A stretch of 64,000 nucleotides of DNA from Dysidea avara (GCF_963678975.1 NC_089281.1:11495277-11559276), one strand, 5' to 3'; positions 20,401 to 31,682 are shown, counted from the first letter of the stretch. The notes: generated by a model from the sequence alone, not told the origin. Program-made: numbers and translations.

Positions 20401-23400
20401 ATAAGGTGACTTCTTATACATAACTGAACTGTAACTGAAACCCTCATTGTTTGTAGCTGAACTCTTTTCAGAGTGACTTGTTTCTAGCTGAACTCACTAC
20501 ATGATGATTTGTTTCCAACACATATTTCTACAGGGTGATTTGTTTGTAGCTGATCCCTATAGAGTAACTTGTATTTAGCTGATATCTCTACAGGGTGACT
20601 TCTTCTACCTGATCTCTCTACAGGGTGGTCTGTTCGTAGCTGAACTCTCTACAGGGTGAATTGTTTGCAGCTAAACTCTCTACATGATGGTTTCTTCGTA
20701 GCTGAACTCTCTACAAGGTAACTTCTTCTAGCTGATCTCTCTACAGGGTGACTTGTTTGTAGCTGAACTATTTGCAGGGTGGTTTTTAGTAGCTGAACTC
20801 TCTACATACAAAGGGACTTCTTCTAGCTGGTCTCTCTACAGGATGACTTGTTTCTAGCTGATCTCTCTGCAGGGTAATTGTTTGTAGCTGAACTTTCTAC
20901 AGGGTGATTTTTTTACAGCTGAACTCTCTACATGATAGTTTCTTTGTAACTGAATTCTCTACAAGGTAACTTCTTCTAGCTGATCTCTCTATAGGGCAAT
21001 TTGTTTTCAGCTGAACTCTCTACAGGATGGTTTCTTTGTAGCTGATCTCTCTACAAGGTGACTTCTTCTAGCTAATCTCTCTACAGAGTGAATTGTTTGT
21101 AGCTGAACTTTCTACAGGGTGATCTGTTTGTAGCTGATCTCTCTACAGGATGACTTGTTTCTAGCTGAACTCTCTACAGGATGATCTGTTCATAGCTGAA
21201 TTCTCTACATGGTGGTTTCTTTGTAGCTGAACTCTTTACAAGGTGACTTCTTCTAGCTGATCTCTCTACAAGGTGACTTGTTTCTAGCTGAACTCTCTAC
21301 AGGATGATCTGTTCATAGCTGAATTCTCTACATGGTGGTTTCTTTGTAGCTGAACTCTTTACAAGGTGACTTCGTCTAGCTGATCTCTCTACAGGGTGAT
21401 TTGTTTGTAGCTGAATTCTCTACAGAGTGACTTGTTGTAGCTGAACTCTCTACAAGGTGACTTGTTTATAGTTGAATTCTCTTCAGTGTGACTTATAATG
21501 TTATGAATCTCTACAGCAACATATTTGTAGCTGATCTCTCTGCATGTTTCTAGCTGAACTCTCTACAGGATGATCTGTTCATAGCTGAATTCTCTACATG
21601 GTGGTTTCTTTGTAACTGAATTCTCTACAAGGTAACTTCTTCTAGCTGCTCTCTCTATAGGGCAATTTGTTTTCAGCTGAACTTCTCTACAGGATGGTTT
21701 CTTTGTAGCTGATCTCCCTACAAGGTGACTTCTTCTAGCTAATCTCTCTACAGAGTGAATTGTTTGTAGCTGAACTTTCTACAGGGTGATCTGTTTGTAG
21801 CTGATCTCTCTACAGGGTGAGTTGTTTGTAGCCGAACTATCTGCAGGGTGATTTGTTTGCAGCTGAACTCTCTACAAGGTGATCCTTCTAGCTGACCTCT
21901 ATACAGGGTGATCTGTTCATAGCTGAACTTTCTACAGGGTGATTTGTTTGCAACTGAACTCTCTACCTGATGGTTTCTTTGTAGCTGAACTCTCTACAAG
22001 GTAACTTCTTCTAACTGATTGCTCTACAGGGTGAATTGTTTCTAGCTGAACTCTCCATAGGGTTATATGTTTGTAATTGAACTCTCTACAGGATGGTTTC
22101 TTTGTAGCTAATCTCTCTACAAGGTGATTTGTTTCTATCTGATCTCTACAGGGTGACCTGTTTCTGGCTGAACTCTCTACAAGTGATTTGTTTGCAGCTG
22201 AACTCTCTACACGGTAGTTTATTTGTAGCTGAACTCTCTACAAGGTGACTTTTTCTAGCTGACCTCTCTACAGGGTGAATTTTTGTAGCTGAACTTTCTA
22301 CATGCAAAGTGACTTGTTCTAGCTGGTCTCTCTACAGCATAACTTCTTTCTAGCTGATCTCTCTGCAGGGTGACTTGTTTCTAGCTGAACTCTACCGGGT
22401 GATCTGTTCATAGCTGAACTCTGTACAGGATGATTTGTTTACAGCTGAACTATCTACATGGTGGTTTCTTTGCAGCTGAATTCTCTACAAGGTGACTTCT
22501 TCTAGCTGAACTCTCTATAGGGCGATCTTTTCGTAGCTGAACTCTCTGCAGGGTGATTCGTTTGCAGCTGAACTTTCTACATGATGGTTTGTTTGTAGCT
22601 GAACACTCTACAAGGTAACTTCTTCTAGCTGATCTCTCTACAGGATAACTTGTTTATAGCTGAACTCTCTACAGGGTGATTTGTTTGTAGCTAAACTCTC
22701 TACGATTTGATTTGTTTGCAGCTGAACTCTCTACATGGTGGTTTCTTTGTAGCTGAACCCTCTACAAGGTATAGCTTCTTCTAGCTGATCTCTCTATACA
22801 GGGTGACTTGTTTCTAGCTGAACTCTCTACAGGGTGATCCTTTCGTAGCTGAACTCACTACAGGGTGATTTGTTTGCAGCTGAGCTCTCTACATGATGGT
22901 TTGTTTGTAGCTGAACTCTCTACAAGGTAACTTCTTCTAGTTAATTTCTCTACAGGGTGACTTGTTTCTAGCTGATCTCTCTACAGGGTGATTTGTGTGT
23001 AGCTGAACTCTGTACAGTTTGATTTGTTTGCAGCTGAACTCTCTACATGATGGTTTCTTTGTTGCTGAACTCTCTACAAGGTAACTTCTTCTAGTTGATC
23101 TCTCTACAGGATGACTTGTTTCTAGCTGAACTCTCTACAGGATGATCTGTTCATAGCTGAATTCTCTACATGGTGGTTTCTTTGTAGCTGAACTCTTTAC
23201 AAGGTGACTTCTTCTAGCTGATCTCTTTACAGGGTGACTTGTTTCTAGTTGAACTCTCTACAGGATGATCTGTTCATAGCTGAATTCTCTACATGGTGGT
23301 TTCTTTGTAGCTGAACTCTTTACAAGGTGACTTCTTCTAGCTGATCTCTCTACAGGGTGATTTGTTTGTAGCTGAATTCTCTACAGAGTGATTTGTTGTA

Positions 23401-23640
23401 GCTGAACTCTCTACAAGGTGACTTGTTTATAGTTGAATTCTCTTCAGTGTGACTTATAATGTTCTGAATCTCTACAGCAACATATTTGTAGCTGAACTCT
23501 CTACAGGGTGACTTGCTTGTAGCTGAATTGTTTATAAGATTAACTGTTTGTAGCTGAACTCCCTACAGAATAACTTACAATGTCATATAATTCTATAATG
23601 GAGTAAGTTATAAACGTAGCTGAATGCTTTATTAGGGTGA
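20401..23640. repeat. 3.2-kb minisatellite, about 31-bp unit
   Basis: About a hundred copies of a 30-31-bp unit of the form GCTGAACTCTCTACA then GGGTGACTTGTTTCTA. Third-position-like variants alternate (GGTGGTTTCTTTGTA, GGTAACTTCTTCTA). Higher-order structure is visible: a multi-unit block with GATGATCTGTTCATAGC recurs at about 21175, 21297, 21555, 23130 and 23255. A rarer variant, CTTCAGTGTGACTTATAATG, occurs near 21483 and 23442. No frame is open through it. The right boundary is the dispersed motif at 23638-23664. Confidence 0.95.
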
Positions 23641-23869
23641 CTGTTCTATTAGAGTATCTCGATCTCGCATATGCTACACGTAGTTGGCTTTGGAATCATA
23701 ACTCAGTGGTTTGTAATCCAATTCTTCTGTACTACTGCAAGGACTTTTTATGATAATTATTCCAGCTACACACCGATTTTCAGCTCACTGCTCTAAGCGG
23801 TTTGCCTGGTAGGCGTGAAAACTATTAGACCACCTTAGGTAAACTTTAAGTATTACATATATGTAGATA

Positions 23870-24293
23870 TTAGAGCTGAGCGATACTGCCATTTTAGTAT
23901 CACGATCGATACTAAAGCCACTATTCACGATACTGAATAGTTCACGATACTTACAAATATGTCAATCATAGCTGGTGCTACATAGTGTATTCCTCAGTAT
24001 TCATGCAGGAAGTCTTTAAAAGTAGCATCAAACTAGCCACTGTCATCCTTGTTTACAGTAACAGTTATTGCAACACATGCTTTGAAGTTATGTTATGGTG
24101 TTCACACCTCTCTGCAGGGGTAACCAGGTTATGACTTAAAGGATTCTTGAGCCTAATACAGCATAGCAAATGGATTTTAATGACAATAATGTACAGGCAT
24201 GGTATCACGATAGTTAATAACAAAATATCGCGATATCGATACTTTCAAAATATCGCGATATATCGCTAAAACGGTAGTATCGCTCAGCCCTAA
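23870..24293. mobile_element. hAT-like MITE, 6-bp duplication TAGATA
   Basis: TTAGAGCTGAGCGATACTG at 23870 and GTATCGCTCAGCCCTAA at 24293 are inverted ends. TAGATA flanks both sides (23864-23869, 24294-24299). The sub-terminal regions are rich in ATCGATA and CGATATCG. 424 bp, no ORF. The 6-bp duplication suits the hAT branch with 6-bp targets; the assignment comes from ends only. Confidence 0.82.
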
Positions 24294-24519
24294 TAGATAT
24301 AGCTTTTTTTTGTTTTGTTTTTGTGTATTGTAATTTAATTTACCTTTAGTTAATGTAAGTCTTGCCAGGGCTCCTGTACTGATCCATCAGCACATGGTAC
24401 CCCTGTGTCTAGGCCCCTGTATGCTTGTAATGTATATTTTGTCTTAATCATTAAGACGTTTATTCTCCCATAGTTTTTTTATTCATCAAAATCGATCGCG
24501 TAATTGTGACATAGGCTGG

Positions 24520-24835
24520 ATTTTGTGTCATATCTCGATGGCCTTTACCTGGATTCCTTTCAAACCACAAAAAGGCACTCCTACAATAGTTACTCCATCT
24601 GCATAGCAATTTTCAGCTCATTCCTTCAAGCGGTTTACCCTGTGGGCGTGACAGACCTTCGACCTTATTTTACGCAAATAATCGGTCATAACTCCGTGAC
24701 TGTTCATCGGATTCCTACCAAACTTGGTACTGAGCTTCGCCTTAATGAGCCCTTTAAGTGTGCCAAATGTCAGCCCGATTGGAGTCCGCATTTGTGTTTT
24801 ATGGCGGATTTTGCAAAGTGTGCGAAAAGAAGTAG
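24520..24835 (+). repeat. Family-B conserved block
   Basis: Shares an ordered set of short blocks with 29110-29440 (plus) and 60480-60780 (minus): ATAGCAATTTTCAGCTCATTC, GGTTTACCCTGTGGGCGTGACAG (given in part), GGTCATAACTCCGTG, ATTCCTACCAAACTTGGTA, GCAAAGTGTGCGAAAA. The short ORFs over it are not conserved between copies. Probably part of a long non-autonomous repeat. The run 24300-24480 before it resembles a retroelement 3' end but could not be classified. Confidence 0.6.
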
Positions 24836-25651
24836 TAGTAGAAGAAGAAAAAAATGAAGAAAAAAAATCCAAACTTTGGCCGCTCATATCTCGGAAATGG
24901 CTGGAGCGATTTTCTTCAAATTTGGAATGTGGACTCCCCTACCTAGCCGGCACTTCTGTAGCAATTTTAGTTTCAATCGGATAAGGAATCACGGAGCTAC
25001 AAAGGTGTGAAAATCGCTTTTACTTTCTTCCTGTAAATATACTGCGCCGGCTTCTTGGGCCGCACAACACACTACCGTGTGTCTTGATGTGTTTCAAAAA
25101 CATGAATAACAGGAGCAAATATGATAGTGTTGAAGTTGACAGAACTGTGAACTCTAGTCAAGCATGTGCCACAAAGATTGTGCATGATAATTTTTTACCA
25201 ATGGAGTGTAAGAAAAGCAGATAGATAGTGTGTGATTGGATTATTGATGTGTCATTTATGTGAGGTTGAGTGGCTGATAACTGCTAGCAATATTGTGATA
25301 TTATCATTATCATGATAGTTACTACTATCAATCAGAATAGTGATATTTGTACTATCGCTTAGCTTTATGTGTGACTCTAATCATACAGTACAGCAGTATA
25401 CTATTAATAGTAGATCTTGAAGATTTGCAAAAAAATGTGGATAAGTAGAATTTTAGGGAAACAGGAATGGGATAGGAACAGATGGGAATAATTAGTGTAA
25501 AATTTCTGATATAAAGTCAATACATGTGTTAGAAGTGTTTACTTTACAGAATCGTTCTTCTAAACTCTAATAAAGCAGTCACCTGCACTAAAATACTCCA
25601 ATAGAACAGCAAGATTTTGTGAACTATTCCACTAGACACCTGCCAGAAAGT

Positions 25652-26060
25652 CTGTGGATTTGATGGTATACAGACAAGCCAATTTGTCAATAAAATAAAA
25701 GCTACTACCTTCATCAAACCATAAACAGTTAATAAAGATGAAGAGGTTTACAAAGCAAACTGACAGTGCCTGCATGCGTAAGCTTGGGAAGATGCACCTG
25801 CAGCCTCAGAATAAGAACGGATATATGCTTGTCAGATTGAGTGGCTCCACAACTGTTAGTTCCCTTAGCCTCCTCGTTTCTTCATTGAAGCCACTCTGTT
25901 GCCATCATGTTACTTCTTAAGTCAGTTATCTAGAACACCATGCAAACCTTACCATCTTTATTCACTATAGTGTAAACTTTTTAATGTTTATGGTGGAAGG
26001 TAGTAGCTTTCAGTATTGACAAGTTAGTCTATATACCATGCTAGTTCATCAAATTCACAG
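25652..26060. mobile_element. Inverted-repeat MITE
   Basis: CTGTGGATTTGATGGTATA at 25652 mirrors the right end (CATCAAATTCACAG, ending 26060). The arms, about 85 bp, share AGCTACTACCTTC/GAAGGTAGTAGCT and ATTTGTCAATA/TATTGACAAGTT. The middle ORF (25738-25920) has no recognisable product. Confidence 0.7.
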
Positions 26061-26490
26061 GTTTTTAACCACCTTGCAAGAACCTAGAGGGATAGTTAAT
26101 TTTTAAAAAAAAATCTTGACTGCTCTATTAGAGTATTTAGAGTACTGGGTGACTGCTCTATTAGAGTGTTTTTAGAGCAGCACTTCAGTGTAAAATTCAA
26201 CCTGTGTAGTAACATGATGACCTTTATCAAATAATTCCATTCCCTTTGGTATATCTGGTGACCCAAAGGACTTGTTAGAGAAGACTTTTAGGCTTGACTG
26301 TACTTAACGGATGCTGCCAAAACGACACTGATGAAAGTATTGCGGGGCTGGTATCTGGTCACTGTTTCGTCAGTCAGTCTGTAGAAATCTACAATCTCTT
26401 AGTAACTTACTGGAAGCATATTGGGTCACACTGAAGGCACTTTTGGGCTTGGTTATACTTTATTAACATTGCTAAGGTGCCATAAAAGTA

Positions 26491-26729
26491 TGTAGGTAAC
26501 GAGAGTCGTGGCCTTGAAGGATCGACTGCAGGTGAAGGTAGCGTGTTCTTATGATGACTTGGACAACCACTGATAACATTGTGAACATGTAAAACATTTA
26601 TACAACAGCGAAGACAATGAACAGATGTTGTTTACCTATGACATGAAAAGGTGTGTGTAATTAATAGTCTATTGTCACTTGTAGCATGGCTTCATGATGT
26701 CTGCTGATGGCTTCTAGCCAGCTGCTACA
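26491..26729 (-). repeat. 3' LTR of the TRIM-like element (minus orientation)
   Basis: Direct repeat of 27584-27822. The two copies differ mainly in the first 40 bases (GAGAGTCGTGGCC against GAGTGTCGAGGTC), which suggests a fairly young insertion. Confidence 0.88.
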
Positions 26730-27512
26730 GTACTCCCCTGCCAGTGAACAGCTTGGTGAACGATAGCATGGACTTCCGTGGCACGATGCACGATGGCGAA
26801 GTTGCAATGCATGTGACTTGCATGCTAGACGTGAAGTTAGCTGTAGACAGTAGAATGGGGCGGGGCTGGAAATGGTTGCTGGGATAATGTTGGCTTGCAC
26901 GCTGGGAGTGGTGTCGGTGGTGGTGATCCTTCGGGGGATGGTCCTACAGTCTGTGATGAGAAGACCAGCATATGGGAGGTAGCAATTGAACGTGACGGTC
27001 GAGATGTTGGTGTAGCTGGATGAAGCGATGTTGAAGTTGGTGGAGGCCCGTTGAGAGTTGATGTATCGATGTTGCAGAGGAGGTGGTGACATAATTGTGT
27101 GTTGCTTGGAATTGATGGTTTGCAGTGATGATGGCGTAGATTGAGAGCGTTGACGGGTTGTAGTGACGATGAGTTGATGACGTTGAATGGTGGTAAACTT
27201 CGATGACAGCCGGTAAGGAGACCTGGGGGTGATGAATTTGAATTGCTGGACAGTGATATGATGGCGGTTGAGAGACGTGGAAGAGCGTCGGTGAGTCGTG
27301 ACACTGTAGTCGCACGTAAGGTGATGAAGTGGATGCTCTGTGACCAGGAGCTTGCAGGACGTGTTGCGATGTTGTTGAGAACGTAGCTGCTACGAACAGT
27401 GAGTCGTTGTCTGCAGAGGTTCTGTGTGATGACACCGTGTGATCCAGCAGTAGCTAGCAGAGCAGAGCCATGAAGTTGATGTTCTTGCTCGGCAGTCAGC
27501 AGTAGTAGCGCA

Positions 27513-27582
27513 CGTCAGGGTTACTAATGTAGGTAACGAGCGTCAGGGTCACTAATGTAGGTAACGAACGTCAGGGTCACCA
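27513..27582 (-). promoter_or_regulatory. Triplicated LTR-end / primer-binding-site junction
   Basis: A 28-bp unit (CGTCAGGGTYACYAATGTAG then GTAACGAR) occurs at 27513-27540 and 27541-27568, and a third time from 27569 into the LTR. Each unit holds about 13 bp of LTR terminus plus the primer-binding region. Only the LTR-proximal one retains the full TGG start (CACCA on the plus strand); the others read CACTA or TACTA. Confidence 0.75.
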
Positions 27583-27583
27583 A

Positions 27584-27822
27584 TGTAGGTTATGAGTGTC
27601 GAGGTCTTGAATGATCGGCTGCAGGTGAAGGTAGCGTGTTCTTATGATGACTTGGACAACCACTGATAACAATGTGAACATGTAAAACATTTATACAACA
27701 GCGAAGACAATGAACAGATGTTGTTTGCCTATGACATGAAAAGGTGTGTGTAATTAATAGTCTATTGTCACTTGTAGCATGGCTTCATGATGTCTGCTGA
27801 TGGCTTCTAGCCAGCTGCTACA
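27584..27822 (-). repeat. 5' LTR of the TRIM-like element (minus orientation)
   Basis: 239 bp, the same length as the partner at 26491-26729, with few differences that I can see (for example TGCAGGTGAAGGTAGCG and TATAGTCTATT-type tracts are shared). Ends TGTAG...CTACA. Contains ATGTAAAACATTTATAC, the likely AT-rich core. Confidence 0.88.
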
Positions 27823-27872
27823 AGTATATACATTATTGTGAGGCAGATTTTTGGTCTCAAATATACAATATA

Positions 27873-28050
27873 CAGTGGAACCTCTCTATTACAGACATTT
27901 TGGGACCCAGAATTTTTGGTCACTTTTTGCTGTAATATAAAGGTTTTCCTCTTTCAGAGGTAAAGAATGTATTAACCAGACCTGTTGGGACCAAACTTTT
28001 TGTCCTTATTATAGAGGTTTTTTCTGTTGTCTCCTTAATTCGGGGAGTTT
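27873..28050. mobile_element. Degenerate pogo/Tigger-like MITE fragment
   Basis: TACAGTGGAACCTCTCTATTA at 27871 resembles the termini of pogo/Tigger-type MITEs (CAGTG followed by ACCTCT). Mirrored pieces such as TATTATAGAGGTTTT occur near 28010. The right terminus is not preserved. Confidence 0.5.
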
Positions 28051-28370
28051 GTTTACTACAAATCAATTATGTTTATTCTCTGAGTGTTAAGCTCATTGCA
28101 ATGCCTCATCTTCAAACATGTGCATTTATCAACTCTGGCTAACGACAGAAACAAGTGCACACCTAACAAAATAACATATGCTTTAATTAATTACTCTGTG
28201 TGTGCTAAATAACTACTCTATGTTATACCAGGGCCACAAGGAATTTGCCTGATATATATATTCCCAAGCCCAAGGGCCACAAACCCAAGGGCGTGGTCAT
28301 ATACATCAGACAAAAAGTTTATTTTATGGACTCTTGATCAGACAAATCCTGAATGGCCATGGTATAAGTA

Positions 28371-28643
28371 ATCCACACAAAAACAGCCAAGCTATGAAAA
28401 ATGGTGTGGCCTTAAAAAGCCTGGGTGAGAAAAGTTGTGAAATCAAAGGTGGCAGCCAAGAGATGGCTGCAATGATGTTAATGCTGATAAATTTTAACAA
28501 TACACATAGCCATTATTAAAATTTTTAAGCAATAACATCATTGCAGTAATTTCTTTGCTGCCACCTTTGATTTCACAACTTGTTTCACCCAGACTTTTGA
28601 AGGCCACACCATTTTTTCACAGCTTGGCTGTTTTTGTGTGGAT
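28371..28643. mobile_element. Palindromic MITE, family-B core
   Basis: ATCCACACAAAAACAGCCAA at 28371 mirrors the end GGCTGTTTTTGTGTGGAT at 28643. The arms, about 120 bp, share GAAATCAAAGGTGGCAGCCA. Same family as 19882-20216 and 62550-62830. The ORF at 28334 lies in the left arm. Confidence 0.85.
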
Positions 28644-28979
28644 TTTATTGTTTTTGTACTTTATAAAGCCAGCCTATGGTCGACTTTGAGGGTTTTTTTT
28701 ACTCACATTTCTTCTTTTCTATGCAGACACAATGATGATTATTGAAGACAGATTTATAAATGTATTGCATTGCATGATTTATTTCAATATTTGATAATAT
28801 TATTGTATTACTCTAATAGAGTGCACATTTTTTAAGGTCTTCTAATAGAACATACATAGAATGTTCTACAACAGTCTAGTAATTCTATTGGTAGATCTAT
28901 GAAATTACAAACATTTAATTATAAGCAGATTTAAACTAGAAATTTCATTTACAAAGCAGAAATTTCAGCCAAGATAGCA

Positions 28980-29045
28980 GTGGTTCAGTGGTTAAGGATG
29001 CAGGTGTTAGGTATGGAGGCCCCTGGTTCGAACTCCCAGTGGTAA
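28980..29045 (+). repeat. tRNA-derived promoter module (SINE-like) in family B
   Basis: GTGGTTCAGTGGTTAAGGAT resembles a pol III A box and GGTTCGAACTCCC a B box, about 35 bp apart, as in tRNA genes. No complete cloverleaf with paired acceptor stem is evident, so this is a tRNA-like module rather than a tRNA gene. The inverted copy at 62170-62240 (GAGTTCAAACC, CCTTAACCACTGAACC) has the same arrangement next to a family-B palindrome. Confidence 0.65.
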
Positions 29046-29089
29046 GTTTTTCCTCCAACATTTTTTGTACACCTTTCTAACCCCATAGT

Positions 29090-29450
29090 GACTACTACTC
29101 TATTAAAGCATCTCAATCCCACAATTTTACACTTGTTTGGTTTTAGCTTTATAACTTTGTCGCTTGAACTGTATTGCTATTCAAACTATAAAAAGGATGT
29201 TCAGCCTATCTACACACCAATTTTCAAGTTATTCCTATACTTGGTTTACCCTGTAGCCATGACAGAAGTTTGATCTCTTTTTACATAAATAAATGGTCAT
29301 AACTCCTTGGATATTCCTCAGATTCACAGCAAACTTGGTATGTGAATCTACTGTTACATGCTCTTCATTTGTTCCAAAGATTGAGGCAATTGAGTTATAT
29401 GGTTGCATTATATAGCAATTTTTGCAAAGTGTGCAAAAATAAATCGAAGC
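29090..29450 (+). repeat. Family-B conserved block, second copy
   Basis: Parallels 24520-24835: CCAATTTTCAAGTTATTCC, GGTTTACCCTGTAGCCATGAC, GGTCATAACTCCTTGG, AGCAAACTTGGTATGTGAA, AGCAATTTTTGCAAAGTGTG. Preceded by a dispersed-motif variant (CTCTATTAAAGCATCTC) at about 29098. Confidence 0.6.
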
Positions 29451-29490
29451 CCCCGTAGCTTGTAGTGTTACCATTTTTCACCAAAATTAA

Positions 29491-30900
29491 CAGTGTTGGG
29501 ACAGTTACTTTGTAAAAGTAACTAGTTACATATTACATATTACTTGCAACAGAACTATTTAGTTACAGCTACATATTACCCATAAAATAAAGTAACTATA
29601 ACAATATTACATAATTACTTTGTGTCCACAGCCTTAAGCTGTCATGTGTGAAACTACCACCTTATCACATGACATGATTGCGTTGTTGGGCAATGTGCAA
29701 ATCTTGGTTATAAGTAAGAAGCTGGTGAATAAGCTTCATTCAATAGGCTTCATTGACTTTGTTGTGGCTAGGAATTACTCAGTGGATCACTAATGAGATT
29801 AGTACCTTCATTACTTGTAGTCAGGGGCATAGCCAGAACCCGGGCCCAGGCCCGGGCATCAATAATTCGAGATACTGTAATAGTAATAGAGCAGTTAGAT
29901 CGAGATACACACTGTACTCTAATACAGCAGTCACAGTATTCAGAGAATCAGTGTAGCTCTGTACTACTCTTGAGCATCGCATTGCATTAATGCTGAACTG
30001 TGACTAATGCAAATCATCGAAATCTATTGCATCACGTGATCAGTACGCACGTGATGCATGGTGGAAATGGCGAACGACTGTTGATTGGTTGAGGTACCAG
30101 TAGACACATTACAAGGCAGCAGCTGTAATAAACTTGAGTGGTCGTCTTATACATGTGTCAGGTGAGCACAAACTGTGAATAGTTGATGTATACTAATCTA
30201 ATGAATGGTTTGTGTATTTGTCACATGTTTCGGGCACGTGATGTCTTGAATACATTGGAGTACAAACCAAGTCTAAAGTTACTGACCATCTACAGGAGGA
30301 CCGACCGAGAATAATGTATACTCAGAAGGAAGTATTGCCAACTATGAACTAAGCAACTCGAGTCAGTGTGGAGGGTTCCCGTGTGCTAGAAAATTTGGAG
30401 TTGGCTGTCAAGATTAAGTTAGTAGTTACAATAGGTTTATAGTTTCTGTAAGCTGCATAAACAGCAGTGTGTAGGTTTTAGCTAGCTAAATGCACAAACA
30501 GCACTTTTTAATGTCGCTGCCTAAGGGCACATTTTCTGTGTGCATCGTTTTCGTTCAGACGTGGTCTGAAGGAAGCACCCAGGCCTTCCCCCAAAAACAT
30601 TCCACCTGAAATCCGAACCCCTTTAAGAAACTCCTGGCTATGTTCGTGGAGACATTGTCAGTAGGTAGTAACTTTTTAGGTCTTTTATTTATACAGCTAG
30701 GCCCTGGCATCACTGAAAGTCTGGCTACGCCCCTGCTTGTAGTAATAATATTAGATTCGTTACAGTAACTATATTACTTAGGTAATGCATTACATTTGCA
30801 AGTAACTTGAGTTATATTACCTGTTTTTATAGCATATTTTGTTACTCAGTTACCACAAAAGTAATAATATTATGTAACGCGAAAACTTATTTAGTGATGC
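29491..30900. mobile_element. hAT-type MITE (CAGTGTTGGGACAGTTACTT), right end eroded
   Basis: The left end CAGTGTTGGGACAGTTACTT and the GTAACTAGTTACATATTAC tract are characteristic of a widespread hAT-like MITE type. Mirrored GTAATGCATTACATTTGCAA tracts occur at 30780-30890. The expected inverted right end is not preserved. A second hAT element (29822-30735) is inserted inside. Confidence 0.55.
29822..30735. mobile_element. hAT element, 914 bp, 8-bp duplication CTTGTAGT
   Basis: CAGGGGCATAGCCAGAAC at 29822 and GTCTGGCTACGCCCCTG at 30735 are hAT-type inverted ends. CTTGTAGT is duplicated exactly at 29814-29821 and 30736-30743. No transposase ORF; the ORFs at the left end are chance. It contains two degenerate copies of the dispersed motif (about 29876-29932). 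It is nested in the previous MITE. Confidence 0.9.
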
Positions 30901-31526
30901 CTAGTAACTGAACTATGCAATTCTGACTCACTTATTTTACCTTCAAAATAATGCGTAGCCTAACTAAACCAACGTGTTAAACTCAAATCCACAATGCAAT
31001 ATTTTAAGCAGCTTTATATAAACAATCAAAAGGAACTGATGCTTTGTAACTACCTCAGCATCAAAGACAGTTGTGGCCAGGGCTATATGATGATATCGCC
31101 CTAATCACAGGGCAATATCATGTGGTCAGAGCAGTACATGAATTACAGCTTTGTGGTTTCCTTTCATCTGAGGTGTAGACAGTGCATAGCGATGAGGTAC
31201 AATCAGCATTGACACAGATGCTATTCACTTGTTCATGCAAAACTACCTACCAGTGTAGTATGTAACCTATATCGTGTCTGTAAATACATGTAGCGCTCAG
31301 CAACAGCCATAGCTTCATTCAATGAGGTACTAAGCTTAAAATGTTCCTATATATGTGATTGATACACTATGATAGAGCAAGAAGAGGTTCTACTGGAGCA
31401 GTCACATTATCCTTGACTTTGTTTACATGCAATATTTGTGGGCTATACACATTGTACACTATACACTAGCACATGGCCCCTATGGGCAGTGCAATAGATG
31501 CAGTTGTTAATTATTTTATCATACAG

Positions 31527-31682
31527 TGCAGTAGGGATCATGGAGGTTTGCACTTCCTTACAAAACAATATTTACCAAAATCCAGTCTCACAACACTATA
31601 GCTTTCATGACATCTTGGTAATAGTGGTTAGGCATTATCAAGCCCAAAAATATCTTCAGTGTGACCTGAAAAATTTCCAATA
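31527..31682 (+). mobile_element. Family-A repeat, left part of a split copy
   Basis: GTAGGGATCATGGAGGT, CCAAAATCCAGTCTCACA, TAGTGGTTAGGCATTATCAAGCCC and GTGTGACCTGAAA parallel 18662-18790. The probable right part of this copy is at about 32595-33140, interrupted by other repeats. Confidence 0.6.

Larger units (their letters stand above)
19814..25368. mobile_element. Inferred hAT-type element with 6-bp duplication, hugely expanded by insertions
   Basis: Left end CTAGAGTTGAGTGATA and right end TATCGCTTAGCTTTAT are imperfect inverses. GTGTGA flanks both (19808-19813 and 25369-25374). The termini match those of the complete 424-bp copy at 23870-24293, which also has a 6-bp duplication. If right, the original short element has taken in a palindromic MITE, a 3.2-kb minisatellite, another copy of its own family and a family-B block. 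The pairing of ends 5.5 kb apart is inference from the shared flank. Confidence 0.55.
26491..27822 (-). mobile_element. Non-autonomous LTR retrotransposon (TRIM-like), 1332 bp
   Basis: Two 239-bp direct repeats (26491-26729 and 27584-27822) begin TGTAG and end CTACA and are flanked by AGTA on both sides (26487-26490, 27823-27826), as expected of LTRs and a 4-bp target duplication. On the minus strand the right LTR is followed, after one base, by TGGTGACCCTGACG, a primer-binding site complementary to a tRNA 3' CCA end. A short purine tract (CAGGGGAG) precedes the other LTR. The 854-bp interior has overlapping minus-strand ORFs of 143-163 codons in different frames, rich in His, Ser and Pro, with no gag, protease, RT or integrase. 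It would need enzymes in trans. Confidence 0.88.

Noticed and set aside
20401..23640. CRISPR array
   Set aside because: The repeats are contiguous without unique spacers, and the context is eukaryotic.
26661..27435. Three overlapping minus-strand ORFs of 143-163 codons
   Set aside because: They overlap in different frames within an LTR element, are compositionally biased and match no gag or pol domain; kept only as a comment.
28980..29045. A functional tRNA gene
   Set aside because: A and B boxes are present but no acceptor or anticodon stem pairs properly, and a second copy lies in the same repeat family.
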